NCBI RefSeq assembly: GCF_000003195.3
Contig: NC_012871.2
Coordinates: forward strand, 51,188,183-51,252,182
Length of the DNA: 64,000 nt
DNA from: Sorghum bicolor
Taxonomy: Eukaryota; Streptophyta; Magnoliopsida; Poales; Poaceae
Reading direction: 5' to 3'
Every line of letters starts with the position of its first letter. Positions within the stretch are counted from its first letter, which is position 1. Of the stretch, positions 45,547 through 56,407 are shown piece after piece. A model generated the notes under the pieces. The model worked only from the letters and a program-made list of their open reading frames with translations. It was not told the DNA's origin and searched no databases. The position numbers and the translations under genes are program-made.

Positions 45547-46715
45547 CACCTCACCAATGCGTTCAAGCACTTGGAAACGGCCAACATACTTGGGTCCCAA
45601 CTTGCTGCATCCACCAGGAACCAGGGACTGTGTATGGCGATGGAGCAAACGTAGCAGGACCCAATCCCCAACAGCGAACTCCAGGGCACGGTGATGAGCA
45701 TCGTAGAAGCACCGAGCGTACTGCTGTGCCTGGAGGAGCTGACCGCGAACCTCTTCCAAGAACTCATCGCGGCTGGTCAGGAGAGCATCAACCACCTCAG
45801 TGCGGGCATGCCCTGAGGTGTACGGCAGCAAGTCCGGTGGTGGTCTGCCATAAACCACTTGGAATGGCGATGTCTGCAATGCCGTGTGATACGCTAAGTT
45901 GTAGCAGAACTCAGCCCATGGCAACCAGTCGAGCAAATCACAGGGACGGCCACTAGTCAAACAACGGAGGTACATTGTAATCGTCTTGTTCACAGCCTCT
46001 GACTGCCCATCCGTCTGACGGTGAAGAGCGGTGCTCATGCACAATTTTCACCCTTGCATGTCGAAACAAATCCCGCTATACGTGACCGGTAAACACTGGG
46101 TCACGATCACTAACAATGGACTCTAGAATGCCATAGAGACGCACTATCTCCTAGAAGAAGGCACGTGTGACCAAAGAAGCCATGTAGGGATGACCCAAAG
46201 GAATGAAATGGGCGAACTTGGAGAACCTCTCAACCACGGTCAGCAAAACACTTTTGCCATGGACCTTTGGCACGGCTTCGATGAAATCTAGGGAGATGTC
46301 TGCCCAAATGCACGAGGGCACCGACAAAGGTTGCAGCAGGCCAGCAGGGTGGAGCGTTTCAGTCTTGTTCTGCTGGCACACCGCACAAGACCGCACGTAG
46401 TCCCCTACAATACAGCGGTCGTGCTCGATGAAAAACTCCAAACGAAGCTGGAGCAAGGTCTTCTGCACACCCTCGTGGCCTCCTGTGTGTGCGAGCTGGA
46501 GAACATCTTCAAGCAGGCCGGACGAGGCAGGAACGAAGACACGCCCCTTGTGGAGCATGAGCCCCTCCTGAATAGTCTAGGCCTCACCATGCACCCCGAC
46601 CGCCACCGCATCGCGTCGGGCATAGAGGACAACATCAGCCTCCACCTCGCGGCGCAGCTCAACAAAGAGCCGAAAGGTGGGGACTGAAACAGCTGCGTAG
46701 CAAGCCACTACCGGG
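45547..46715 (-). pseudogene. Gypsy element E: integrase
   Basis: Minus-strand remnants of Ty3/gypsy integrase in order. First the zinc-binding H2C2 region (AHTGGHEGVQKT and CAVCQQNKTET), then the catalytic core (WADISLDFIEAVP, SVLLTVVERFSKFAHFIPL), a stretch with frame breaks near 46045-46150, then HRQTDGQSEAVNKT and the C-terminal WAEFCYNLAYHTA, VGDWVLLRL and VGRFQVLERIGEV. The frame continues at 20954 on the other side of solo LTR C. Frame breaks make it inactive. Confidence 0.88.
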
Positions 46716-46723
46716 TCTAGAAG

Positions 46724-47207
46724 TAAGCCTGGGCAAATTACCCGATATCCATTACCCATACCCGAATTACCCGGACCCGAATTACCCGAACCCAAGGTAC
46801 CCGATCCTAAATTCGGATAATGATTTTGAGTACCCGAAATTAGTTTGGCTAATTCGGGTAATATCCCCCGGTACCCGAACTACCTGAATTACCCAAATAT
46901 TTGTCTATATCTTTGTATTTATCATGTGTTGTTAGTGAAATATTAGAACTTATCAATTTATTAGAACATAATTCTCTTTGTTTGAACAAGTGATAGTAAT
47001 ATATTATTCTCTACAAAATGCTATAGAAATTCTATATAAATTGCTGCTGAAATTATATATAAATTGCTATTGAAAATTTGTATAGTGTGTTGTTTTTTGA
47101 AAATTCGGGTAAATCGGGAATACCCGAACCCGAAACCGAATTATCGGGTACCCAAATTTTGAATTACCCGATCCGAAAAAATCGGGTAACCCGAATGCCT
47201 AGGCTTA
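46724..47207. mobile_element. hAT-type MITE inserted in gypsy element E
   Basis: Ends TAAGCCTGGGCAAATTACCC and, inverted, TAAGCCTAGGCATTCGGGTT; the 8-base flanks are TCTAGAAG and TCTGGAAG, a hAT-sized duplication with one mismatch. Near both ends are repeats of ACCCGAAT/ACCCGGAC and their inverse. 484 bases, AT-rich centre, no transposase. It splits the RNase H and integrase regions of E. The mismatch in the duplication suggests an older insertion. Confidence 0.85.
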
Positions 47208-47730
47208 TCTGGAAGCGCAGCCAGCAGCGGCTCTTCGCCGTCCCACCTGGAGAGAGCATCAGTGACGATGTTGGATCGGCCTGGACGAAACTCGACCCTG
47301 AAATCATACCCATATAGTTTGCTAAACCAATGATGTTGAGGAATCGTAGATAACCGCTGATCCAATATAAACTTGAGGGCGTAATGAATTGTCCGGACAA
47401 CGAACGCCTGCCCCCACAGATAGGGCCTCTAATGCCGCACTGCCTGCACAAGGCCGATAAGCTCACGCTCGTAGGCCACCACCTTAAGATGACGGGCAGC
47501 GAATGGCTAGCTGAAGAAGGCAATCAGCGCACTATCTTGGTGCAGCACTGCCCCAAAGCCTGAGACCGAGGCATCGCAATCAACGATGGAAGTGGCTGTG
47601 AAGTCAGGTAGGTGTAGAACTGGCGCCAAAGTGAGAGCAGCCTTGAGGGCGGAGAAAGCCATGTTCGCCGCCTCCGACCACTGGAATGCGTCCTTGCGGA
47701 GCAGCTGCGTCAAGGGCGCTGCAATGACGC
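47208..47730 (-). pseudogene. Gypsy element E: RNase H
   Basis: On the minus strand: FQWSEAANMAFSALKAAL and VDCDASVSGFGAVLHQD (start of Ty3/gypsy RNase H), a broken middle, then YGYDFRVEFRPGRSNIVTDA and LSR, its end. Internal frame changes near 47365-47510 break it. Confidence 0.85.
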
Positions 47731-48341
47731 CATAATCCTTGATGAAACATCGGTAATAGCTGGCCAGTCTGAGGAAACCACGGAGGCCGCGCGCCGTGCA
47801 TGGTCATGGCTAAGACTGCATGGCTACCACCTTGGCGGTGTCCATGGTCACGCCCTTGGCCGTGATGACGTGGCCGAGGTAGTGGACAGCAGCAGTGGTG
47901 AAGGAGCACTTGGACCACTTGAGGTGGAGGCGATGAGCACAAATAGTGATGAGGATGACGCGCAGGTGTTGCAGATGCTCTGTCCACGAGGAACTATAGA
48001 TGACGATGTCGTCGAAGAAGACGAGCACGCAGCAGTGAAGGAATGGCTTGAGAACGGAGCTCATAAGCGCCTGAAAAATTGGCAGCGCGTTGGACAAGCC
48101 GAACGGCATGACCAAGAACTCGAAGTGGCCATGATGCATGCAAAACGCCGTCTTGTGGACATCTGCTGGGTGAACACGAACCTAGTGATATCTCGAGCGG
48201 AACTCCAACTTGGTGAAGAACTTTGCGCCATGCAGCTTGTCTAGGAGTCCATGGAGCATCACATCACATGTCGTTCTAGCTCGTCTTTCTACAGTTGCGG
48301 GTAACGGTATGGCCGCACCGCTAGGGGCTCCATGCCAGCCT
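47731..48341 (-). pseudogene. Gypsy element E: reverse transcriptase
   Basis: On the minus strand: HFEFLVMPFGLSNALPIFQ and FFDDIVIYSSSWTEHLQHL, the catalytic FFDD-type motif of Ty3/gypsy reverse transcriptase, then KCSFTTAAVHYLGHVITAKG. The preceding fingers/palm part (near 48140-48340) is only partly readable in other frames. Not functional. Confidence 0.85.
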
Positions 48342-49302
48342 TCAGATGAATCCGATGATCGCAGGCTCTAGCCAGGGCAGCCCCTCAGGCTCAACGAACA
48401 CTTCCTGGTAAGCATCCAGGAGCTGCTCTAGGAGGGCGTGTTTAGCCCCATCGGTGTAGAGGTTGGCTGTAGACAGGGCCATGGATGGTGTCGTGCACGG
48501 CGCACCCACACCCGTCCACACCACCCGGCGGCCCAAGAGAGTGAACGCCATCCAAAGCGTTGTGAAGTCCCAAAGTATAGGTCCCAAGGCACGCAGCCAC
48601 GTGAGGCCTAGGACCATGTGGTAGGGCGCCAACAGGATAGAGAAACAGTCCACCGTGAAGTGTTCATTGTCGATGAGGAGTGGAACGCCGCGGGTGAGGC
48701 CCTGACACGCGACGCGGTCACCGTTTGCGATGATGACATGGGCGCCATTGCTGTCGTTGAACTGAAGGCCTGCGTAGCTAGCGGCATCAGGATTGATGAA
48801 GTTGTGTGTCGACCCCGAGTCAAGTAGTGCCGTGAAGTTGTGGGCGCCGATTGTTACACGTAGTTGCATGCTGTCGCACGCCCAAATGCCCGTTACCGCG
48901 GACAGTGAGATCACCGGCTTCTCCTGGTCGAACGATGGCTGCTCGGTCGGGGAGTCTTCGTCCGGCTCGTCGGGCTCCTCCATGATATAATCGGGCACCT
49001 CCAGATAGTGCCTTCGGACGAACTGCTCATCGCAGTTGTAGCAGAGGCTGAGCTTGCGCCGTTCTGCCATCTCCTCGGGTGTGAGACGCTTGAAGGGCCG
49101 CACCGCAGACATCGGAGGCGTCGGTGCAGAGGAGGGTGAGCCATTGGTCGATGCTAGCACCGACAAGGCTGCTGGAGCGCGTCGCACCGGGCGTTGGGGG
49201 GCCGATAAGGCGGGAAGTAGGACGGCATTGCGATGCTCGTATGCCCGGGCCAGACGCATACCATGCTGGAGGTCTTGGGGATCCTGGAGCTCGACGTCGA
49301 CA
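48342..49302 (-). pseudogene. Gypsy element E: end of gag and protease
   Basis: On the minus strand a long open stretch reads the gag C-terminus (RVDVELQDPQDLQHGMRLAR), a damaged zinc knuckle (LCYNCDEQFVRRH, missing its later ligands by deletion), an acidic linker and the retroviral-type protease (FTALLDSGSTHNFI, then YHMVLGLTWLRALGPILWDF). The rest of gag and the 5' LTR are absent: the sequence switches at about 49303 to an unrelated gypsy fragment in the opposite orientation. Confidence 0.82.
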
Positions 49303-49870
49303 CGGATGTACTCGACCAAAGTGACACATTTCATTCCTGTCAAGACAACTCGAGCACAAAATTGCCAGAACTATATATGGAAAGAATAGTATGTCTGCAT
49401 GGGGTACCAAAGAAGATTGTTTCTAATAGAGGTACATAGTTTACATGTCATCTCTGGTAGAAACCGCATGACTCTATGGATACGAAGTTGGACTTTAGCT
49501 TAGCTTATCATCCACACTCAAACAGACAGATTGAGGGAACAAATCAAATATTGGAAGATATGTTGAGAGCTTTTGCTCTACATTATGGGACAAGCTGGGA
49601 TAAGAGTTGGCCTTATGCTAAATTCTTGTATAGTAACAAATACTAGAAAAGTCTCAAGATGACACTATTTGAAGTGTTATATGGCAGAAAATAAGAACAC
49701 CGTTGTTTTGGAATCAAATAGGGAAAAGTCAGTTTTTGGGCCAGAAGTTTCGAAACAGGCAGAAAAGCAAGTACAAACAGTGAGACAGAACCTTAAAGTT
49801 GCACAATCTTGACAAAAGAGTTATGCTGACACTAGAAAAAAGGATTTGGTGTTTGAAATAGGTAGAACTA
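49303..49870 (+). pseudogene. Gypsy element F: integrase fragment
   Basis: On the plus strand: STKVTHFIPVKTT, then after a one-base frame change KLPELYMERIVCLHGVPKKI, DTKLDFSLAYHPHSNRQIEG, TNQILEDMLRAFALHYG and KMTLFEVLYGRK, ending near KKDLVFEIG. This is the core and C-terminus of a Ty3/gypsy integrase (Del/Tekay-like wording), with several stops. It starts abruptly where element E ends and is a different family in opposite orientation. Confidence 0.82.
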
Positions 49871-49880
49871 TTACTCTGTA

Positions 49881-50111
49881 GGTAGCTACAAAATAACTTA
49901 TTCTGTAGCCACTTTAAGTTACGATAATTACTATGTTAATTTACGAGATTATAGTAACTCCATACTAAGTGGTTTACTGTAACGTTATGGTAAATATCTC
50001 CATGTGTTATAATAACTCAACTATTGTAAATATGTATTGATATTATCATAAATTAGTATATAAAATTATCTTAAATGAAGGTGGCTACATAATAACTTAT
50101 TTTGTAGCTGG

Positions 50112-50112
<1 letters not shown>
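49881..50112. mobile_element. MITE with TA target duplication
   Basis: The left end GGTAGCTACAAAATAACTTA and right end reversed (GCCAGCTACAAAATAAGTTA) are imperfect inverted repeats, flanked by TA on both sides. Each end is itself partly palindromic (GTAGCTAC...GTAGC). AT-rich, 232 bases, noncoding. It lies at the end of gypsy fragment F. Confidence 0.7.

Positions 50113-50176
<64 letters not shown>
50113..50176. repeat. TA microsatellite
   Basis: About 32 TA/AT dinucleotides, starting at the TA duplication of the MITE just before it. Confidence 0.95.
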
Positions 50177-50182
<6 letters not shown>

Positions 50183-50906
50183 CGACATCTATTATAGATT
50201 ATGTGTGTGGCAATATATAAAAACACTGCGCTCTCTCTCTCTGTCACACACTCTGACACACAGTGTATGGGTGAAAATCTATCTGTGTGAGTAATCTTGT
50301 CTATATAAATAAATATCAACACCGCTCTCGTGATATTTGTCGCTTTCACGCCTTCTCCCAACAATAATGCGCCATCTCACAAGAAAGATATTCTCCCAGA
50401 AAAAGACGAGGTATATATATAGAGAGATATATACACACGGATGCATATATACTCACACAATAGAAAATTTGTTTCACAGGGTGTTAACAAAGGGGTTCCC
50501 CTCTACAAAGTGGATCTTTCCTTCTCGGTGAGATGTAAGTTACTGCCAGTGTAAATCCATATCTTTATTAGTGGTAGGTTAAGTCGAAAATTAGAACAAA
50601 TGTTCATATTTGTAGCTGGTGTGGTTGGTTTAGGATATCTGCCAGTGGAAAAGATCTCCATCGACAGTTCCTGAACTTGGGCTCACACTGCACTCTTTTT
50701 TTTGGCGTCTACTCTTTGTATATCACTAGTTGAAAAAAAAAGGAGATATCACTTCCTATACTAGGGGCAACCTGCCCATGGAAACTATGTAGTGTAGGAC
50801 CTATTAGTGCTCAGAGAGTATATTGGTTCTGGTCCGTTTATACAGCCCATGTGTTATATATATATGGTAGCACGTGGGACAAGCTACCCACAGCAAGCAT
50901 GATCTA
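50177..50906. other. Unassigned intergenic DNA
   Basis: No gene or element identified. A CTCTCTCTCTCT tract is at about 50230. Short ORFs lack domains. Confidence 0.4.
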
Positions 50907-51110
50907 CACTACGCTAGAAACGATTTTCATGTGCGTTAACATTCTTTACTAGATGCGGCACTAAAAAAACTATCTCTAAAAATGATTCTAGATATGGCCC
51001 ATTTCTAGAAATCTGTCGGATACTCATCTCTAAAAAAAATGATGATTTCTAGAGACACATGCATATTAGTTCTGACCGACGACTCTACGAATCATTTGTA
51101 CAGCAGTACG
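50907..51110 (+). mobile_element. CACTA left terminus (fragment)
   Basis: Begins CACTACGCTAGAAACGATTT and is followed by subterminal repeats of the CTCTAAAAATGAT / TTTCTAGAAAT type. No matching right end or interior gene is present nearby, so only one end is kept or the rest is too decayed to see. It is not the same family as the 7.3-kb element. Confidence 0.6.
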
Positions 51111-51376
51111 CGACCATCGAACAGTGCACACACACTACAATTCTTTTTATCCGGATATATATATACGTATATTAGTTACTAGCTCGTTCGTTCCCTCTGG
51201 CTGGCGCACGTAACATGGTAATTTCTGCTACTAGGCAGTACCAGTACGTACGTTGTGGAGCGATCGAAATAATGCAGGCAGGAAAAGGGGAGGTGAAACA
51301 TTGAAAAAGAAAAGGCATCTGCGTGCCGTGCCGATGCCGACTGCATTGTGCATGCCGAGCGAGAGAGAGAGAGAGA

Positions 51377-51377
<1 letters not shown>

Positions 51378-51408
<31 letters not shown>

Positions 51409-51830
51409 ATCCCCAAGCCCAACGGGCCCCAACCCCCCCGGAAACGGGGGCCCCGGGGGCCCCCCCCCCTTTTAGAGGGGGGGGGGGGCCGGGGCCCCCA
51501 GGGGGCCCCCCCCCCCCCCTTTTTGGGGGGGCCCCCCCTGCCCCCCTTCCCCCCCAAAAAACCCCCCCCCTAGGGGGGATATGGGGGGCCATTTTCCCCC
51601 CCCCCCCCCAAAGGCCCCAAACCCCCACCCCCCGGAAAAAAACCCCCTTCCCTGGGGGGGGGGGGCCCCCCCCCCCTGGGTACCCGCCCCCCCCCCCAGG
51701 GGAACAGGGGTCAAAAAAAAAAAAATTATTTTCTTTCCTCCCCGAAAATTTGAAAAAACAAAAAACCCTAAATTTAGGGTTGGGAAAGGGCCTTTTTTCC
51801 CCCAAAAGGGGGGCCGGGGCGTTTATATAT
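51378..51830. other. Probable sequencing artefact (homopolymer blocks)
   Basis: After a GA repeat, a run of 29 Gs opens a 450-base zone made almost entirely of mono-base runs of 4-13 G, C, A or T. Base use and run length are unlike anything else in the window, and normal sequence resumes at about 51825. This pattern is typical of failing reads over a hard template. ORFs of 80-238 codons here are proline- and glycine-rich nonsense and are not called. Confidence 0.85.
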
Positions 51831-52819
51831 AGAAGTATTTGTGTTTTATGATGTAACAATGAACAAAGACTAAGTACATTGTCACATACATACACCCAAG
51901 GTTATCCATGTTTTTTATTAATTAATGGCAGGTGCATATGTGCACTCAGCTCAGGACGGTGAAGTGGATGGACAAATATAATATGTACTCCCTGCGTCCT
52001 GATATATAAGGGATTCAGAGTTCAAAATTTATACCACAAATAAAGTATTTTTGGTCCTCCACCCTCTCTGCTCTCTCTATCTTTTTTGCTAAGGAACATT
52101 GAGATTTGTTTTAAACTCGGCATCACCAAAATAAACATCCAGTAACTAACGAAAATATCAACAAAATTACTCCCTTTATTCTAATTAGTGAGGGGGGCAA
52201 GGTGGTCTTATTTTGTCTAAAAAATGCTTGGAAACCTCCTACTGTTGATATTTGGGAGAGCATGCACAGTAAAAAAAGTGAATTTATCTCAATATACACA
52301 TAGGTAGGGATGCATTGCATAAGAAAAAAAAAGGGAGTTTCTATCTCTCAAGTGCTTGAATTTTCAGGCAAAACTCTCTTAAACACTAACTAGTACAGTA
52401 CAATCAAAAGGACAACTCATAAGAGACCATTCACATTTTTTCTATATTCAAACAATGAAAAAATTACATGTTTCCTAAACAATAATGAACAAAACCAGAC
52501 ACCTAAAATATAGCAAAAACGCATAAGTAAACTAAATGCTCATCCAAAAAAATAAATATTGCTGCAACCTCTGTATACGTAAGATTGCTTGTGGAAGAGT
52601 TTTGTTGTTTCATGGATATATACAGACAAGAAGTTGATTCTAATAACTCCATGTATGTATCACAAAGTTGGAAAGCTAATAACCCTAGATGTATGGTAGG
52701 GTATGTACTTAACGTACCTATGTCGTTGCACGTGCAAGCACCCCCTACGGCCTCACCCCACTACTACACTACCAATCATTCAATACCTCTCTCTCTGGCT
52801 TCTTCAGTAGCTAGCTAGC
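51831..52819. other. Intergenic DNA upstream of the WIP gene with MITE debris
   Basis: TACTCCCTGCGTCCTGATAT at 51986 and TTACTCCCTTTATTCTAATT near 52167 look like left ends of decayed Stowaway elements; GGGAGT near 52332 could be a right end. No complete element or exon. The last part is the promoter region of the WIP gene. Confidence 0.45.
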
Positions 52820-52828
52820 TATATAAAG
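52820..52828 (+). promoter_or_regulatory. TATA box of the WIP zinc-finger gene
   Basis: TATATAAAG lies about 160 bases before the start codon, giving a 5' leader of about 130 bases rich in CTCTCT and CACCACCA, common in plant leaders. Confidence 0.65.
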
Positions 52829-52983
52829 CAGAGCCTAGCTAGCTCTCTCTCCCCCATCAGCAGACCACGGCACCACCACCACCAATCACACCAGCTCTCT
52901 CTAGAGCTAGCCCTCTCTTCCTCCAACACTTGTTGCTCCCCTCCCATCCCCTCAAGCCTTCTTCACTGAATTTCTTGGTCGTC

Positions 52984-54226
52984 ATGCACAGCTACAGAGC
53001 CATGCACCCGTACACTCACCCGTACCAGCACCACACCGCCGCCGTTGCGCCCACCAAGCACGGCCACGGCCATGGCGAGGAGGAGGACGATCAGTCCATG
53101 CTGCTCCTCTCCCTCTGGCCTCCCGGCCAACACCATGGCATCGCCGCTGCTTCCTCGGCGTGCTCGTCTCCCCCAATCTGCGCCACCACCACCACCACCA
53201 CCTCCATGGCCGCCGCCGCTTCTTACCCTTGGCTCACTACCCACCAAAGCCATTACAATGGCGGCTGCGGCGGAGGGAGCAGCAGCAGCAGCCACAGTAG
53301 CTTCCTGTTCCACGAGCACCAGCAGCAGGAGCCCGACGTGAGCATCTCACTGTCCATAGCCCCGCCGTGCAGCAACACCGCTGCTTCCTGTGGTGCCGCC
53401 GCCGGTGGCTTCGCTGCCCCGGCCGCACCGTCGACGGTGACGACCGTGACGCCCGGCGGGAGCCAGGTGCCCAGCCAGTACTGGATCCCCTCCGCCGCCG
53501 AGATCCTGGTCGGCTCCACGCAGTTCTCCTGCGCCGTCTGCAACAAGACCTTCAACCGCTTCAACAACATGCAGGTAACTAACTACTAGCTACGACGACG
53601 TTGCCCTAGCTAATTAATACACATGTGTGTGTGTATGGTTAATTTTGTGATAGATTTGCATGATGCAATGCAACATAATAACTCTATGCATGCATTTCAA
53701 GCAGATGCACATGTGGGGCCACGGTTCGCAGTACCGGAAGGGGTCCGAGTCCCTGCGCGGCGCCATCACGGTGGGCACGGCGCCGCCGGCGTCGCTGATG
53801 CGGCTGCCGTGCTACTGCTGCGCGGAGGGCTGCCGGAACAACATCGAGCACCCGCGGGCGCGGCCGCTCAAGGACTTCCGCACGCTGCAGACGCACTACC
53901 GCCGCAAGCACGGCGCGCGGCCGTACGCGTGCCGCCGCTGCGGCAAGCGCTTCGCCGTGCGCGGCGACTGGCGCACGCACGAGAAGAACTGCGGCAAGCT
54001 CTGGTTCTGCGTCTGCGGCTCCGACTTCAAGCACAAGCGGTCGCTCAAGGACCACGTCCGCTCCTTCGGCGGAGGGCACGCGCCGCACATCGTCGAGTCC
54101 GTCGCCGTCGAGGACGACGAGGAGGACGACGACGACCACGACGACGCAGACCTGCACGCTTTTGACGACAACGTCGGAAACGGCGGCGGTGCCGGAGGAG
54201 AACCCAGCGACATGGTCGTCGTCTAG
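52984..54226 (+). CDS. WIP-family C2H2 zinc-finger transcription factor (2 exons)
   Basis: Exons 52984-53574 and 53705-54226 join in phase 0 (GT-AG, 130-base intron) into 370 residues. The N-terminal half is low complexity, rich in histidine, serine, alanine and threonine, and includes LLLSLWPPG. The family signature [11 protein letters not shown] begins at residue 167. Four zinc fingers follow: C183/C186/H199/H203, a variant finger at about 235-266 ([14 protein letters not shown] to QTHYRRKH), a C2HC-type finger at about 273-293 ([18 protein letters not shown]) and a short one at about 299-322 ([16 protein letters not shown]). An acidic tail ([12 protein letters not shown]) ends the protein. 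The intron splits finger 1 after NNMQ. WIP proteins (for example TT1 and NTT in Arabidopsis) are plant nuclear regulators of seed-coat, transmitting-tract and meristem development. The precise orthologue is not assigned. The start is the first ATG of the open frame; the gene looks intact. Confidence 0.93.
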
Positions 54227-55213
54227 CTAGGCTTGCTTGCTTCTTCATTCGGTCGATCTAGTAGTACTACGTACGACTACTACACCGATCGTTCGACCTT
54301 CTTATTATGAAGGTTTTAGCTAGCTAGCTTGCTCATCATCTCTGCTTAGCCGCCGTCTTTTTAGCTATAGATTTCAGTAGCTATATACTAGTAGTACCTT
54401 CTAATTAGCTGCAATATTTCATGAGTCGTCGTCGTCGACGTACGTACGTATACGTGATGCTTTGCGTCTGCAATTTTTGCATGGCAATGCATTAGTATGC
54501 TAAGGTCGACGTACGTACGTACAAGTAGCTAGACTAGTTGTGTTTGAACTTGTTGTTGGTTAATCGCATGTGTCAAAGGTAGCTAAGGTCCTCTCGTACT
54601 ATACCTTGATACCATCGTACGCGCGGCCCTGCAGATATGTAGAGGTGCCGATCGAGTTAGAGAGAGAGAGGGTTTGTACGGTGTGTCATGGTCATTTCTT
54701 GTACCTGTGTCGTGTGGTCTTTATCTGTGCCCAAAGCTCTACCACTGTTTCATAGTGTCTCGTGCATGTTAAGAGAGTGAAAAAGAGCTGGAGAGAGAGA
54801 GACACTGTCGCTCGTATGTAGTCTCTCTCTCTCATCTCTCCCTGTGTCTCTGTCTGCATGATGCATGAGTAGTACGTGTAGTATACTCAGCTGCTAGCTG
54901 CTAGCAGTGTCTGGCTACTCCCTCGTGACTTACTGTTGCTATCTTTCGCCGCTGAGTTTATTTTGCTGCATGCATGCTACGAGCAGCAGCGAGAGAAAGA
55001 GAGGTGTGTGTGCGTGTGTGCAGTGTGCTACGCTGTTTAGCTATGCCACCTGCGTGGTTTTTGCAGCACTGTTACCACAACGATGCCTCGTCAACCTCTC
55101 GGATGCTTCTCTTTTGTGCTTTCCCTCGCCGGCGACTAGTCATGTCGCCCGGAGCTATCTAGCTCAGGCGGGCCTCCTGCCGCTGCCCATGCATGCATCG
55201 TCGTCGTCGTCGA

Positions 55214-55217
<4 letters not shown>
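54227..55217. other. 3' flank of the WIP gene
   Basis: Presumed 3' untranslated region and intergenic DNA. GTCGACGTACGTACGTA occurs twice (about 54432 and 54507). GAGAGAGA tracts occur near 54660 and 54790. A 200-codon ORF (54907-55509) without ATG at its start runs through simple sequence and is not called. Confidence 0.45.

Positions 55218-55256
<39 letters not shown>
55218..55256. repeat. CT microsatellite
   Basis: About nineteen CT dinucleotides following a GTCGTCGTCG run. Confidence 0.95.
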
Positions 55257-55259
<3 letters not shown>

Positions 55260-56407
55260 TTTTTCCTCGTCGTCACCTATCGCGCAGCCAGCAGGGGCCT
55301 TTTTTCTGGGTGTCTTTTCTCTTTTCACCCACATCTGTAGTAAAAACCAAAACTACGTACTCATCGCCAAGGGCATGCATGTGGTAAAAAAAGAATCAAC
55401 CACTCTTTCTTTCTCTACCTGCGAGCTAAGCCTGCAACTTGCGATCACTTTGTGTCAGCTGGTATACAGACACTCAACTTTACACACTCCACAGGGATAC
55501 ATCAGATAAAGACCGGGGGATTACATGCCTACGGTGGTCTACACTACAAAGCTAGCTAGCTACGACACACACATACATAATCATGGTATGGTACCCTGCT
55601 TTTTAACTCGTCGACACTTACAAAAAGTAGGATTCATGAGAAAGGGGGATCGATGCAAACCCTTGTATATATGCATGTACACTTTACACTACTAACATAT
55701 AACATATGACAATATGTGCTGTTTCATGACTAATTAAATTGGGCTTATTAGGCCAATTCTCCGGTGTCATGTTTGCACCTAGTAGCAACAAGTAACTAAC
55801 CTAATCTTCAGTTTTAGCGTTCCATCTAAAACCTTCAATATAACACTCATTATAGACTCTAACTGTCAGTTTCCAAGTCAATCTATTTTGCATTGAACTT
55901 TCGTCAAAGTTGGGAAGCTAAAAGCACCATCCTCCAAAATAAAGTGCACATATGGCCATTTTACTATGCCATCATATTGTCTTCAAAAGCCAGGTATTGT
56001 TATAATTTTGTATAATAAAAACATGTTGGTAGAAAATAAAAGAGTTTAGTGTAATTACAATGTATGGTTTTGATAATGTTGATGATATGGCTTACATTAT
56101 ATTTGTAGGATAGTCAATATATATATAATAGTTCCATAATAATTAGGATACCGATGTACCAATTATAAGGACTGATTGAGTATATAACTCGTCTGTGGCT
56201 TTTGGGTGCGGATGTTTGCCCAACTGACCTTGATTTAGGGGCTGTTTGCTAGAAAGTCTCCCAAGCAACTTATGTCCTAGGCATGTACCCCAGTCCCATG
56301 TATCCAAAATTGGATGCATGGGATATGCACGGCTACATGTTCCTGGCAAGCTTGCTTGAGGAGGAACTAGAAAGGGAGCATCTCAATCTGATATTCAATC
56401 TAAAAAA
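55257..56407. other. Unassigned intergenic DNA
   Basis: No gene or clear element. A segment near 56235-56345 has GGGGCTGTTTGCTAGAAAGT and ATTGGATGCATGGGAT, which could be degraded transposon sequence, but no paired ends were found. Confidence 0.35.

Noticed and set aside
51179..51895. 238-codon minus-strand and 167-codon plus-strand proline/glycine-rich ORFs
   Set aside because: They span the homopolymer artefact.
53623..54165. 180-codon arginine/alanine-rich ORF overlapping WIP exon 2
   Set aside because: Out-of-frame shadow in GC-rich coding DNA; the WIP frame has the zinc fingers.
54907..55509. 200-codon plus-strand ORF downstream of WIP
   Set aside because: Leucine/serine-rich reading of CT tracts; no ATG at its start and no domain.
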